From Lineus longissimus (lineage: Eukaryota; Nemertea; Pilidiophora; Heteronemertea; Lineidae), in the NCBI RefSeq assembly GCF_910592395.1, contig NC_088321.1, positions 11,162,001 to 11,226,000 of the forward strand: 64,000 nucleotides of DNA. Direction: 5' to 3'. The notes beneath the pieces are model-generated. The model was not told the origin of the DNA and ran no database searches. It worked only from the letters and a program-made list of their open reading frames with translations. A program made the translations under genes and the position numbers. Below are positions 35,839 to 46,800 of the stretch, piece after piece; positions within the stretch are counted from its first letter, which is position 1, and each line of letters starts with the position of its first letter.

Positions 35839-35884
35839 TCAAGCTTCCTTCTGTTTCCACCTGACTGACGCGGGTTCGGTCTTA

Positions 35885-36308
35885 GGGACCATCTCAAATA
35901 ATGTCAAAATGCCGTTAAGCCACAAAATATGAAATGGTTTCAACTTGGGGAGGGGGCTGAAAACCATGACCTGTCGCCACTCATGCTAGATTTAAGCTCC
36001 GTGCGCATATAGAATGTTGAAAAAAATTCTTTAGTCTGTGGCGCAAACGAGCGATGTAAGAGCGCCTTATGCTTCGGCTTCATAACTGGCAAAAAGGCCA
36101 AAAATCGCCAGGATCGAACGTGGCAGACAGTTTTATAAGTAATTCAATTTTACTTGTATCGATTGGCCATGGCCGAGGCTCCGCTAACCGGCCCATACAT
36201 TGTTTGACAATATTTTTTTCTGAAATATAATTATGAAGCAATGAAACTACGTTTTTCTGTCTCTTTAGGGGGAATCGCTTGTTGCTTGGTATACTTTGAG
36301 ATGGTCCC
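35885..36308. mobile_element. 424-bp TA-flanked MITE with 14-bp TIRs
   Basis: The TIRs GGGACCATCTCAAA (35885-35898) and TTTGAGATGGTCCC (36295-36308) are exact complements. TA dinucleotides flank both sides (35883-35884 and 36309-36310), the target-site signature of Tc1/mariner-type elements. The interior has no ORF of note. It lies immediately downstream of the repeat at 35740-35838. Confidence 0.75.
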
Positions 36309-36310
36309 TA

Positions 36311-37798
36311 ACGATTCCTCAAAGAAATTCTTACTATAATCAAAGCCAGGTCTTGATACAACCTCCGGGAGTTAGAACTATTTTAAACCATTCCGCAAAT
36401 CAACCTTGTTTAATGTTAAAAGGGTCAGTTTCGTTCGTTCAAAATTTGAAATTGAATTCATTGTATTCTGATGATGTAAGCGCGTGCTGAATATGAATTT
36501 AAGCGATACTGTTGTGTACACTAAGAATAATGCTACATAGTTTTATCACACTGGTGTGTCTGGTCAATGCGCTACGGTAAAGCCTCTTTCTAATTACGAA
36601 CAACAAACACTGCACATGAACAAGCAAGGCCTTAAAACTTCAGGTAAAAATGAGTAGGCAGGGATTTTACAGTGTGCATTGAGGTGTATGATAAACTTTA
36701 TTGTGAAGTCACCACAGTCAAGCGCCAAGTGGGAGGAAGTTCGCTGCAACAAAAGCACTCACACAGCACAAAAAGTTGGCAGTCACTCCAACTAGGCTGA
36801 CTTAATCTTTAAAACAATTTCTGCAATTCTTTGATGCAACCAAGATCGTTTTTCCCATCCAGGTTTTATACCTAACTTGGTTACCTAAAGCATTTCTCGT
36901 TTTACAAATCTCATTTTACAAGATTTCATTTCTTGATTTCTCGTTTTACAGACACCCTTCCAAATAAGTAAGTTTTCATACATCGGTAATTGCTTTTTGT
37001 ACACCATTGTGAACTTAAAACATATTCACCACGGCCAATGGTTTACAAGGTACACGTGTTGAGTAAATTGAAGTACGTGTCCATTGACAAGTGCACATAC
37101 TATTATGTTGCCGAGAAATAACCTTCTTGAGGGTAGATATTTTCCTTGCCCAGTGGGGCTGGCCACTCTAAATAAAAAGAAGCAGCTGGTTAATGGACTC
37201 GTGTTTCCTGTAACATAACAAGTGTACGATTGTACACAGTGATGCCTATGTTTGTAAACAAACGTTTAAGTATTGGATAGTCGTTTGGGAAACATAACTG
37301 GATACTTTTGACGAAGACTGTATGCCAGCAATCATCGGGCTCGTTAATTCTACATGTAGCCGCGGGTGAGTGTATTTATCAATAATTGACATGTCTGGCA
37401 GTATCAATTCGTCATCATGCATTAGCGAAGCAAATACATTTTCTCGGCTTCTCTGACATAATAGACTCATATCGCTTGGCTTGCACCATTTTCATCGAGC
37501 AGTAAACTGTACTTACAATAGTCATCATCGGCATTGACAAAATAGCTAGATCGTTCAAAAAACGATTCACCTCATCATTCATGCCATTTCGAGCTGTGTC
37601 GGAGACTTACATTACATGCAGTCTCTTGAGGAAGTTATATTTCATGAGCAAGGAAATAAAAAGTGTCTCTTATGTACCTTAGACACAGACTGTACACATA
37701 CAATGGCTGCCTCTATTTCCAACTGTACCTCGACAATAACATACTCATCATCTTTAATTTCACCTGAGCATTTATTGGAAGGAAAATAGAAATGTTAC
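36311..37798. other. No gene called
   Basis: The frame at 36296-36490 (+) runs out of the MITE border and has no known domain. Nothing else was supported. Confidence 0.4.
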
Positions 37799-38580
37799 TT
37801 AAAGGACCATTGGCATTATTAAGGGCAATATTATCCAGCTGTCGGCTACCCAGTCATCCCTCATTCAAGATGATTCCTAATCTTTTCTATGTGTGCGTCA
37901 ATGAAAAATGCGGTAAACCGAACTGCAGCCTGAGTCATGGAAAAATATTGAGAAAGTTATCGCTCACCGAGCTCACTTCTGTTTTCATAAACGAAATTAA
38001 GTAAGGTATTTATAAAGTGAAATTAATTTAAGTAATTAATTTAATTAACTACAAATGTAAATTTAGATAACTACATTAATTTAAGTAACAACAAAAGTAG
38101 TTTCCATCAACAAATTGCACAAAAAAAGGAAAAAATTCTAAGTCTGACTGAATCATCGCGCTTTTCTGACGTTGACTCCGATTTGACCCGAGTTAGCTCT
38201 CCGCGCATCGACTTTATCCACGTGGAACGATGCACTAGCAAGGCGTTTCCTAGAGCTAGCATCTACCCCTTGATGTCGAGGTGCTCACAGCTGATATCGA
38301 TTTATTCCGACGAACCCCCAAACTGCGACGATAAATGGAAATGACGTATCGTCTTAATAGCTGGGTTCAGACGTGAACTCGAATCTCGACGTGCACTCAC
38401 CTGGCGGGAAGTGACTTTCGCACCAGACCGTGCGTGTTCTGAAAATGACGAATGACGCGTTTTTCTACTACCCAAGAGCTGAAACAAAATTGGAACAGCA
38501 TCGAACACGTTCAGAAATAGTTAACTGATGAATAAGGAGAAGAACAAACACACTGCAATAAAAAGCCGCCTATTACTTAT
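37799..38580 (+). mobile_element. Family M interspersed element, copy 3 (longer, about 782 bp)
   Basis: It starts TTAAAGGACCATTGGCATTA and keeps the family landmarks CCACGTGGAACGATGCACTA and AATAAAAAGCCGCCTATTAC. Compared with copies 1 and 2 it has about 230 extra bases (37864 to about 38092) between the CAGTCAT word and AGTAGTTTCCATCAAC. The first 100 of these are also found at 35740-35838. The extra part carries a frame of about 45 codons starting MIPNLFYVCVNEKCGKPNC and then AT-rich TTAATTTAAGTAA repeats. This copy may be closer to a coding ancestor, the others being deletion derivatives. Confidence 0.65.
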
Positions 38581-40337
38581 TTCAGAATGCACCTATAATA
38601 AGATCCCAAGCATTGCCCTGTTTCTCTCTCCCATGGCATTGGATCCAGAGGTTCGTTACGCTGGTCAAAAGTTTACAATGTTAAAGACAAGGACAAAGTC
38701 ATTGTGATACCCGTGTTGACAAATTTCAATGCCATCAACTGAAGAGGTCCATTTCAGATGTTACGTGCAATTGTACGCGCGGGAAAAATTCATTAGCACC
38801 CCGCACTACCCAAAAAAACCCAGTGTTTTCCCATTTCCCGCTATTTGGCAACGAACGGAAATTTGCATCTTTCATTCTTTCATACCGAGTGATTTTCCAT
38901 GATTAGGAAAAACAGACAGGGCCGGTTATGCTTCCGACACAGACTGTACCAACAATAACAGCCTCTTCATCTGTCATCTCAGGGTGTGCGTGACTTCGTC
39001 TATTAAGTAAGTGACATCACTACCTTTTATCATTAACATCAAAGGCTCTCAGACAATCAAATGGAGCTGACACACGCAAAATCCACCAGGTACATGCCAA
39101 ATGTAACCAGTAATATAGTATACAAGTACAAAGTTGAGGGAGATCGGTGAGGCGTGGTGAGGTATCATTTGGTTAGTGCATTGATTCTGGCCGTGGTTGA
39201 TTCTTGCAGCCGATGTATAAAATGTGTAGCCTCGCACCTAAACCACAAGATTATGTCGATAATCAAGAATATTTCAGAACCTAATGACACAGCTCTTCGT
39301 AAGAAAGCCGCGTCTCGGTTAGTTGGCACTCCATGGAACATCGTTTACGCAGCTTGATATTATATGAATGATGCCTGCTCACAATACTAAGTAAAATAAA
39401 GGGTCAAGTTGGTTTGGTGCGACCATTTTTCAAAAAAATTCAAATATCAAAACGTGTATGTGGACACAGCCGGCCATTTACTGGAAAGGTCTTGCTGAGA
39501 ATCTTCTTTATACAAATCATTCGGGCTAGGGGCAGGGGCTAAGGGGAGAGTTGGTAGTCGTTAGGTGACAGCTAGAGTAGAGGCCTGAATTGTGTAAATC
39601 ACATTCCTCATTAGCGTTAATATAGATTCACCCTAGAAAAGTCAGTTGAGTCTTGGCGGACTCTGGAGTCTCCAGCTTTAGTTTGGTGCGGAAGAGTTGG
39701 GCGTGGCTTGTTGTTTGTGGATGAGGGGAGTGGTGAATGAGTGGCCGGGCATGGGTTGAAATGGTGTGGTGGCCGGGGTGTAGTTCCGTATGAAGATCGG
39801 GGAATTATAGTCGGTAATATCAAATGAAATAAGTGGCGCCGGAGAGACAATACACTGCTCCAGCCCATAGGCCCCCTTCAAGGTTTTGAAGCTGCATGCA
39901 AACTTCTTGGAAGTTCCTAGAAATATACACCGGTCCCCCACACTCTGTCTATTCATTTCCTTTGGCAGATCTTGGTACTAAACTCATTAACATAATACAT
40001 GTGCATTTTCTAGTATTTGCCAAAATAAACAGCACAAAAGCTTTATTTGGCAAACAAACCACAATGTAAGAGTAAATAGTAATACAAATTGTAGCTGTTC
40101 ACGGGTCGATGGGCCGAATATAATTACTTTCAGCCAGTTTTTGTTCAAATGACGGAGCGACGCTGCTTGCAGTGTACACAGTGCATTACACTGATCAACA
40201 ATGTATCCCGATACAATGCCGACGTGGATCAACGAACGGTACAATTAGCATGGATAATTTGTTAATCAAGACATTAAATAACAGCTAGTAAAATCATCCA
40301 TCTCATTCTAAAGGCGAATAACAAAACATTGCTTTAT
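38581..40337. other. No gene called
   Basis: Minus-strand frames at 39617-39956 overlap in two phases. One ends in a proline/threonine-rich peptide without recognisable motifs. No splice sites could be matched with confidence. Confidence 0.4.
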
Positions 40338-40564
40338 TCAATATCCCACCCGTTCGTTCTTGATTGTTATTGATGTAAGCGGCAAGATCCTGCTCGAGGT
40401 TTGTTCACTTTCACGTACATTGCCCAGTGTAATTTCGTACGGAACGTCACCCTGGAGACAGTCTGCCCTCTGCAATTTCCAGACAAGGTTGCATCCAGGT
40501 AAGTTTGGCAGTGCATAGCTCTCTACACGTACATACGCTACATCGACCTGGCGACGAGCGTGTG
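40338..40564 (-). CDS. Possible terminal coding exon, unknown product
   Basis: On the minus strand a pyrimidine-rich tract and CAG acceptor (TTTTCCTCTCAATTCCAG, intron end at 40565) precede an open stretch of about 75 codons ending in TGA at 40340-40338. An AATAAA polyadenylation word overlaps the stop codon (40338-40333). The peptide has a balanced composition with strand-like alternation (AYVRVESYALP, DVPYEITLGNV) and two cysteines, loosely like an extracellular beta-sandwich domain, but I cannot name the family. It is downstream of, and on the same strand as, the receptor exon at 46077-46800, yet does not look like part of that receptor. Confidence 0.3.
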
Positions 40565-41309
40565 CTGGAATTGAGAGGAAAATGCCTTGATACAAAAATC
40601 TCCAGCTCAAAGCCGGAGTCTGATTACTGTGCGACAGAAAGAACCCCTTTCAACGACTTCGTGAAACTTAATCTGCCCAACCTTGCTCTTCCTCTAGTCG
40701 CCTTTTGATGAATTTGATTTTTTTCTTTTTGAAAATAATCCTTTCTAAACTCTAGTCATTCTCGGTTGAATGATAAAAATGTACACTCGCTTGATCCTGA
40801 GTGCTCAGCGAAAGTCTAGTATGTCAAAAAATGTATCGCATTTTTACAGAGTTACCGTTAAGTTAAAACCTTGAACATCACAGCGATGGATGTCCGCTTT
40901 TGTTTACTTCTAGATCTGATAAACAATTAGAAACGAGATGAAACCTACACATAAACTTCATACAAAACAACGTAGGTACTGAAGTGCAATAGCTCAATGA
41001 GAGGTGAATTTAAATTGTATCATTTATTCAAAACAAGTTTTTGCTCAACAGTCAAGCACTTCAATCGATCTCCAATGTACTGTTCAAAACGGCATACTAA
41101 AAGAACCAACATACATGTATATCAAAAGCTGGTAATTTCCGATAAGGGCACAATCATATTATCAAATTACCCAATTTTCCGATATCGATTCGAACATTGT
41201 CCACACCTACGTGTAGTCGTATATAACCTGAGGAGTTGACGCTGGCAAGGATGACAACTAGCCTTATATTGAGAAAACGCGAATTAGAATTGATCTCCAG
41301 AGATCAGCA

Positions 41310-41389
41310 TAGCAAATGCTTTTACTTCAATTTTGTACAGAAAGGCCTAGTGTAATTGTACATGGAGTTTTAGATAAAAGCATTTGCTA
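41310..41389. repeat. 80-nt hairpin with exact 15-bp arms
   Basis: TAGCAAATGCTTTTA (41310-41324) is the exact reverse complement of TAAAAGCATTTGCTA (41375-41389). The 50-base centre pairs only weakly. It could be a miniature foldback element or a structured RNA. It differs from the 23 kb hairpin in having a large unpaired loop. Confidence 0.5.
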
Positions 41390-41639
41390 GTCTTTATTCA
41401 TATCACCCATTGTCTAATGGAAAACACTATCTGAATGTCTATCAAATGAGCCCCATGGTCTTCAGACAAGTTTAGGGTTAAAGTGTTAACGGGACTCAAT
41501 TACGCTAGCTGACAAGCATTATGCACTTAATCTAGTAAATCCCGCACGATGACAATTAGATTATCTAATTACTAGCGTATTGACTGAGGCATGAACACTC
41601 TCCCAGTGTCAAGCAGTACATGACCTGGCACTAATGGAG

Positions 41640-42560
41640 TGATGGATGTGGTATCAACACTGTCTTGATGTAATGACTTGTCCAGCTGGCTAATTAATCG
41701 ATTGATCATGATAACGGAGGGGGGGGGGGGATATGATTTTACCTGTTGACATGACCATACTTGGAAAGTAGTTCTCCATTGGCACTTCCTGATGGTGCCA
41801 TCAATGAGCCTTATTGACATGACCTGATGACTATTCGTTGAAATAAAGCTGTCCACCATGCCCACTTACCAGGAAGCACTTTCTGATGGTACCATTGCCG
41901 ATTTAATAGAGAGCTTTAAAGCTGCGCTTTCTGATGGTACAATAAGTTAACCTATTGACATGGGCATTCTTTGGAAAGCTTTGCCATCAACGTTTTTTGA
42001 CGGCACCGTTAGTAAACCTGTCGACATGAGCATTCGTTGGAAACCTCGTGATAAGTACTTTTAAATAGTTACAGTTGACGTAATCAAACCATGGTCAAGA
42101 TGTTCTGAAATTGCTAAATGTTCATTTGACAACTCGTAATCTGCTTGTATTTACGTATGATCATATGGTATAGTAGCAATCTTAAATGTATCGACGTGTC
42201 ACGCTGGCTCATTAATTGCTTGGTATCCAATTGACATCACCATTCTGTGAAATGCTCTCAATCAGAACTTTTAGACAACACCAATTTTGACAAAATTTAG
42301 GTTGGGGTAAGCATAATTTCTAAATGGATGATTCATAATCTAATTACTATAGCATACATATGTACCGAATAGTACACGAAATGATGGTTTGAGTAGTAAC
42401 TCTTGGTGTGATGCCGTAACACGCTAGCTCATCAGGAATTGCAGCAAGATGGTGCGACGGCGTCGAAAACTGTGTCGAAGACCTATTGACGTGGATGATT
42501 TCTGGAGAGCTCTCAGAGAGCAATATTTCCTTCTGATGGTGCCCATTTGTATATCATCGT
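41640..42560 (-). repeat. Family R diverged tandem repeat, array 2
   Basis: Repeated words, in this strand's sense, are ATTGACATG, CATTCNTTGGAAAGC and CTTTCTGATGGTACCAT. They recur near 41740-41800, 41810-41900, 41905-41950, 41950-42010, 42010-42060, 42230-42290 and 42480-42550. They are the reverse complement of the words in array 1 at 9301-9800. Spacing is irregular, about 70-100 bp. An oligo-G run interrupts the array near 41717-41730. Open frames within it are not credible genes. Confidence 0.5.
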
Positions 42561-42810
42561 CATCATGGTTCATCAAAATATCACATTCATTTCAATATCA
42601 GAATAGTCATTGTTAAAAGGGACAAGCAGGCATGACATATACAAGACATTAGGTTTCCATACGAAAAATGGCTTCGAGATACCCGTGACTTCTTCAGAAA
42701 GTATTGTTAAATGAAGACTTCCTGAAGTGCAACTGCAATTATTAGTGCACAAGTAAGCTTACTGGAAATTCACAAACCATGTCCAAAGCCGACTATAACT
42801 CCTGCGAAAA

Positions 42811-43712
42811 GCATTGTTTCAGAAAATAGGAAACCGATATCAATTTGTTAATTTCCTGGACATGGTTAAATATTTTGGAAATTGGCAACCACCATTTATT
42901 ACCTAATGATGTCATCTTTCTTATGACACCATGGAATTCAATTTACTGTCAAAGATGACCGAGAACAAAGCAGTTCAATCAACCATGTCAGAACTGGTCT
43001 TGCACCAACTTTACCGCAGCGGAACTCCGACAAAAAAGAAAGACCAGTGTGTCTGTAGCAAAATTTATATTCAATTATTTCACATATGGGTGCTGATTCC
43101 TGTCTCAACCTAACTCTGGTGTCCTTCGACATGCCCCTCAATCCTCTCAATACAAACGTCAGCTCTGGTTCTCATTCCTCTCACTGCATTCCTGATTACG
43201 TTGCAGCGACGATTCTGGCACGTAGTGGTCATTGATATCTTGCGGAGGCGACTTGTTAACTTGGTTCGCAAGATGTCCCCACAAAAAAAACCCACAGGGG
43301 ATGAGGTCATGGGACCTTGGTGGCCATTTAATCACACGATTGATCGCAACAATGCATCTGCTACTTGCTGGAGACTTCCAGTCCTCAACCACTCTTCTAC
43401 CTCAAACACGCTGCTCAGTTGTAAGTCGCATTTTGCTAGCCTGAGAAAAAGGGCAACCTTTCCAACAAAGGATTGCATAATTTGTATTCCCAACAAAAGC
43501 CCTGCACTGGGGAGACAAAGTTTATTACCAAAACGTCTATCTGGTGCAAGACCAGTTCTTCCATGGTTGATTGAACTGTTTCGTGTTTAGTCATCTGTGA
43601 CAGTAAATTGGATTTCTTGGTGTCATAAATGTTGCCAATTTCCAAAATATTTTCCCATGTCCAGGAAATTAACAAATTAATTTCGATTTCCTTTTTTGTG
43701 AAACACCCTGTT
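42811..43712 (-). mobile_element. Decayed mariner-like element with long terminal inverted repeats
   Basis: The outer segments, 42811 to about 43014 and about 43540 to 43712, are imperfect reverse complements of about 180-200 bp, sharing AATTTGTTAATTTCCTGGAC, ATTTTGGAAATTGGCAAC and CTGGTCTTGCACCA. The outer right end reads GTGAAACACCCTG, whose complement CAGGGTGTTTCAC is a familiar mariner-like terminus. Between the arms lies a minus-strand transposase remnant, listed separately. TA target sites were not clear. Confidence 0.7.
43110..43440 (-). pseudogene. Mariner/IS630-type transposase C-terminal remnant
   Basis: Two overlapping minus-strand frames carry pieces of one ancestral C-terminus. 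One, within 43159-43392, reads IKWPPRSHDLIPCGFFLWG and then VNKSPPQDIND; the other, within 43110-43310, reads IRNAVRGMRTRADVCIERIE. In the family the pattern is WPPRSPDLTPxDFFLWG, with the D of DFFLW a catalytic DDE/D residue. Here that residue is G, and a frameshift separates the two pieces, so the enzyme is dead. The N-terminal DNA-binding part and the first two catalytic residues are not seen. Confidence 0.75.
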
Positions 43713-45095
43713 TATCAGCTTCAGAGTGCTGCTACACGTAGCGGTGGATAGTGGCGAGCAGGGGTGTCATGCTACTGCATGGTTACATAAATCGCATGCG
43801 CAAGTTGTCCCTTTAAGGAATTTGTATCCGGGCAGTTTGTTTCTGTCAGTTGTTTGCGTGTATAGGATTTGTATAAGAATATTGCCAAAGTTTTTTAAGT
43901 AGGCAAGGCAACATGATAGGTGCCTGAACTCAGGCTGTATATTATCGCAATAGTACAGATACGAACAGTTTCATTGTGGCAAATTACGAAAGATATATCA
44001 CAATTGTGTGATTCGTGTACCGACGATGGAAAATACACTTGTGAGCGAACGGTATTATACAGGTCGTTCCTGTAAGACGAAGCTGAATGACTTGTGTAGG
44101 GGTGTTCCGGTATTATATGCGGTCTGTGTCCCTAATATACCTCCAGTAGTATATAGGAAGTGCGTAATGAGAAGTTCTTGCGGCGGGTATGGAGGTTAAG
44201 AATTAGCGAACCTCTTCATCGGAAAAATTAATCTGCGAGTTACGTGTTTTATATTTAGATATGCCGCTGAAGAGTTGTTATGGTAACTTCATTTTGTCTA
44301 AAGGCTTGCGAATTACAAAGGATGTATCGAATCGGTGTGTGCGTTCGGTAGAGGCTGTGATCAATTCGCTATTTAGTAGTGGTGAAGACTCTGATAAAAA
44401 GTGAAAAACAAGGTATGAAAATATGGGAACAGGCGGCACTGTGTACAGTTACTTAAAGCATAGATACTTTTAAATAGACCTCCAAAAGTGAAAAACAAGT
44501 CATTAACATATGATACATGCGGAAGCATAACTCAGGCACGCGGACGTGATAGACTTCCATTCCCTTTGCATATACCACGTAAATGTCTCGACAAATAAAA
44601 AAAACAAAAAGAACAGCAACAATACAGAAATCTGCTGTGTATAATGCTAAAGTAATATGCTGAAAATCTAAAAGACATTCATTGGCTGGCTTAGATGAGT
44701 TAAAGGAAGGCTGTTTTTAAAGCTGAACATGGTCAATTCATCATTTGGTGTTGAACCGGATTGAGATAGTAATGACGAGGGATAGAGGAGATTATAGGAT
44801 ATTCGAAAAAAATGAAACAAAAGATGTGATTACCTGGCTGGCCAGCTCATAACAAAATATAATGTAATCTTTGCACCATATTGTGCTTTTTCACATCGCA
44901 CCAACATGTATTTATACGCACGCTGCACGAAATTCAACGACCTGTTTTTTCAATTGTACTCAGTACGTGTACGAATAAACAAATCAATAGAATTGATAGT
45001 CAAATGTCATAATGACAGTCAAACTGTATACGTTAATTTCAAACTGAAATATAAGATTCAAACCTGGCCTAAGTGAATTATACCTGAATTATACC
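43713..45095. other. No gene recognised
   Basis: The frame at 44008-44199 (+) has no known motif. The rest is AT-rich with no recognised repeat. Confidence 0.45.
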
Positions 45096-45376
45096 TTAAA
45101 GCTGAACTACATGCACAAAACCAGAGCACCCCATGCGACAAGAGTAAGACATTCAAACGACCGAAAGGCCCTTCTGAATACGGCCTGAAACATGATAGAC
45201 CTCCAATGCTTCGATGCGCTTGATTTCACAAACCAGCAAGCCGCGGGACGATGCGGACCTTCGCAGAGAATTCTGGAAGGAAAAAAAATAAAAAGGTCCT
45301 CTCATCGGGCTCGAACTCGAGACCTCTGGTTTTATTTGCCAACACTCTTATCCTCAAGGCCACTAGGCTGCTTGAA
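45096..45376 (-). mobile_element. tRNA-derived SINE, copy A
   Basis: On the minus strand a tRNA-like head (A-box region TAGTGGCCTTGAGGATAAG, B box GAGTTCGAGCCC, about 45372-45295) is followed by a roughly 190-bp body. The body contains TGGTTTGTGAAATC and AGCATTGGAGGTCTATCATG in 5'-3' sense and ends CATGTAGTTCAGCTTTAA. The body and tail closely match 45741-45942 on the plus strand, but the heads differ more. Confidence 0.65.
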
Positions 45377-45664
45377 ATGCCTGTCGTTTTATACGCCTTT
45401 ATAGAATGTTCAAACATTTGTGTGTAATCTTTGTTCAACATCTTTGAGCGGCTTCCAGTGGGCAACTACAGGAAGAAAGTCATTTTTTCTTTGCTGTGCG
45501 TGATTGTGTATGCGGAGTCTACGTTTTCTCTTAGCAATGTTCACCTTTGTCTTGGTATCTTCTTCTATGACATGTACTTGTGAACATTTCTGTTTCATCT
45601 CTCAAAAATAAAGCATAATCGCCATTCATATAAGGTGTATTTTCTGGTAGCAGCTCACAAGAAA

Positions 45665-45942
45665 GCCCCCCCCCCCAAGCTCAGACGGTTAGAGCGTTCG
45701 TATTCTGAGCCCGAGTTCCCTGGTTCGAATCGCTGGAGAAGATTTTGATTTTTTTTCTCTTCCATAATTCTCCGAGACTGTCCGCTTCGTCCTGTTGCTT
45801 GCTGGTTTGTGAAATCAAGCGCATCGAAGCATTGGAGGTCTATCATGTTTCAGCACGTATTCAGAGGGACCTTTCGATCGTTTGAATTTCTTACTATTGC
45901 CGCATGGGGTGCTCTGGTTTTGTGCATGCAGTTCAGCTTTAA
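45665..45942 (+). mobile_element. tRNA-derived SINE, copy B
   Basis: The head at 45676-45740 has an A-box region AGCTCAGACGGTTAGAGCG and B box GGTTCGAATC, preceded by an oligo-C run. The T arm and anticodon arm do not pair properly, so it is not a tRNA gene. The body, 45741-45942, matches copy A in opposite orientation, and both end CAGTTCAGCTTTAA-like. The two copies diverge from a shared ~290-bp spacer. Opposite-strand peptides starting MIDLQCFDALDFTNQQA in both copies are translations of the SINE body. Confidence 0.7.
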
Positions 45943-46070
45943 CCGCATGAGCCTTTGATACTTCAGTATGATTTACGAGCGTTTACAAGATATTTTTTAT
46001 TGCGACTAACCCCCCCCCCTCCAAAGAACAAAACAAAAACACAGTCTGATTTAAAACTGAACCGGACTGT

Positions 46071-46076
46071 ACTCAC
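46071..46076 (-). other. Splice donor of the receptor exon
   Basis: The minus strand reads GTGAGT directly after CGAG, a perfect match to the metazoan donor consensus. It interrupts the codon for residue 242 after its first base (phase 1). Confidence 0.85.
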
Positions 46077-46800
46077 CTCGACTGTGCAAAGACGCTTCTT
46101 CTAAGAGTTCCCTATATTCCGAGTTATCCGTAATATGAGCAGAATCAAATTCCTTATGCCACACTTCGAATTTTGTTGTATTCCTTCTTGTCAATTTCAA
46201 AAATACAGCCTCCATTTCGAAATAGCATGATGTATGGCCTTCTGTGGCTTTATCCCTAGGCCGGTGGTTATAATACAGCATCGCTATGTGTTCCCAATTC
46301 CACTTTGATAAAACAGCGAGTATAAACTCGGCAGCCTTCTCATATGAGCCGGAAATACGTGTCAGTAATTTATATACGTGTTTGTCATCGAAAGCTACCA
46401 CCAGGGCAGCAGCACTGATGATCGGTATATTCCAATATGGTGAAAAGCGCGCTACGGGTGCGACAGAATAGTCACAACAGGGCCCTAAAAATACATGGGC
46501 TGATTTCTGTACGTACATGTCTACCGCTGCTAGTGGGCCAAAAGTTCCTGAGCATTTTGAGTCGCCCCATGTCAGCATAAGCTCATGATCTGGCAATAAG
46601 GATTGATTTGCATTGATTGTTTGTATTGCTATGTCTATTGCCGGGCCCGTATTTGGCTTAGACCATGAGTAATTCCCTCTAAAAGGTAAAATCAGTCCCA
46701 ACTTCACCGATTTCAGATCTTTCGACGAAACCAAAATATAGAATAGTGTTGTAAGAAGAATTGAAAGAAATGTCCGTCTGCATAGGATCATTGAGCCCAT
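46077..46800 (-). CDS. Natriuretic peptide receptor-like protein, first coding exon
   Basis: It encodes the N-terminal 241 residues of a cell-surface receptor of the ANF-receptor family (guanylate-cyclase receptors and relatives), which bind peptide ligands outside the cell. ATG at 46800 has A at -3 and G at +4, with an in-frame TAG 36 bases upstream. Residues 10-26 form a signal peptide core (FLSILLTTLFYILVSS). The ligand-binding fold starts near residue 33 (KLGLILPF). A hallmark block at 103-127 reads VFLGPCCDYSVAPVARFSPY, and SCYFEMEAVF follows at 191-200. N-x-S/T sites are at N43, N65 and N207; cysteines at 83, 108, 109 and 192. The exon ends at a consensus donor GAG|GTGAGT, phase 1; reading through gives only seven more codons. 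Later exons (rest of the receptor domain, membrane segment, kinase-like and cyclase domains) were not recognised downstream, so enzymatic type is unproven. Confidence 0.9.

Noticed and set aside
36229-36262. Splice acceptor-like pyrimidine tract ending in CTTTAG
   Set aside because: It lies inside the TA-flanked MITE at 35885-36308, so it is unlikely to be the partner of the 35601 donor.
41572-41865. 97-codon minus-strand ORF
   Set aside because: It lies in the family R repeats and crosses an oligo-G run.
45676-45740. Possible tRNA gene
   Set aside because: A and B boxes are present, but the anticodon and T stems do not pair, and the sequence continues into a SINE body found again at 45096-45290.
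45192-45846. Two ORFs sharing the peptide MIDLQCFDALDFTNQQA
   Set aside because: The shared sequence is the SINE body in two orientations, not a gene family.
46071-46800. Complete 249-residue secreted receptor fragment
   Set aside because: The last seven codons lie beyond a perfect GTGAGT donor and look like intron read-through, so an exon model is preferred.
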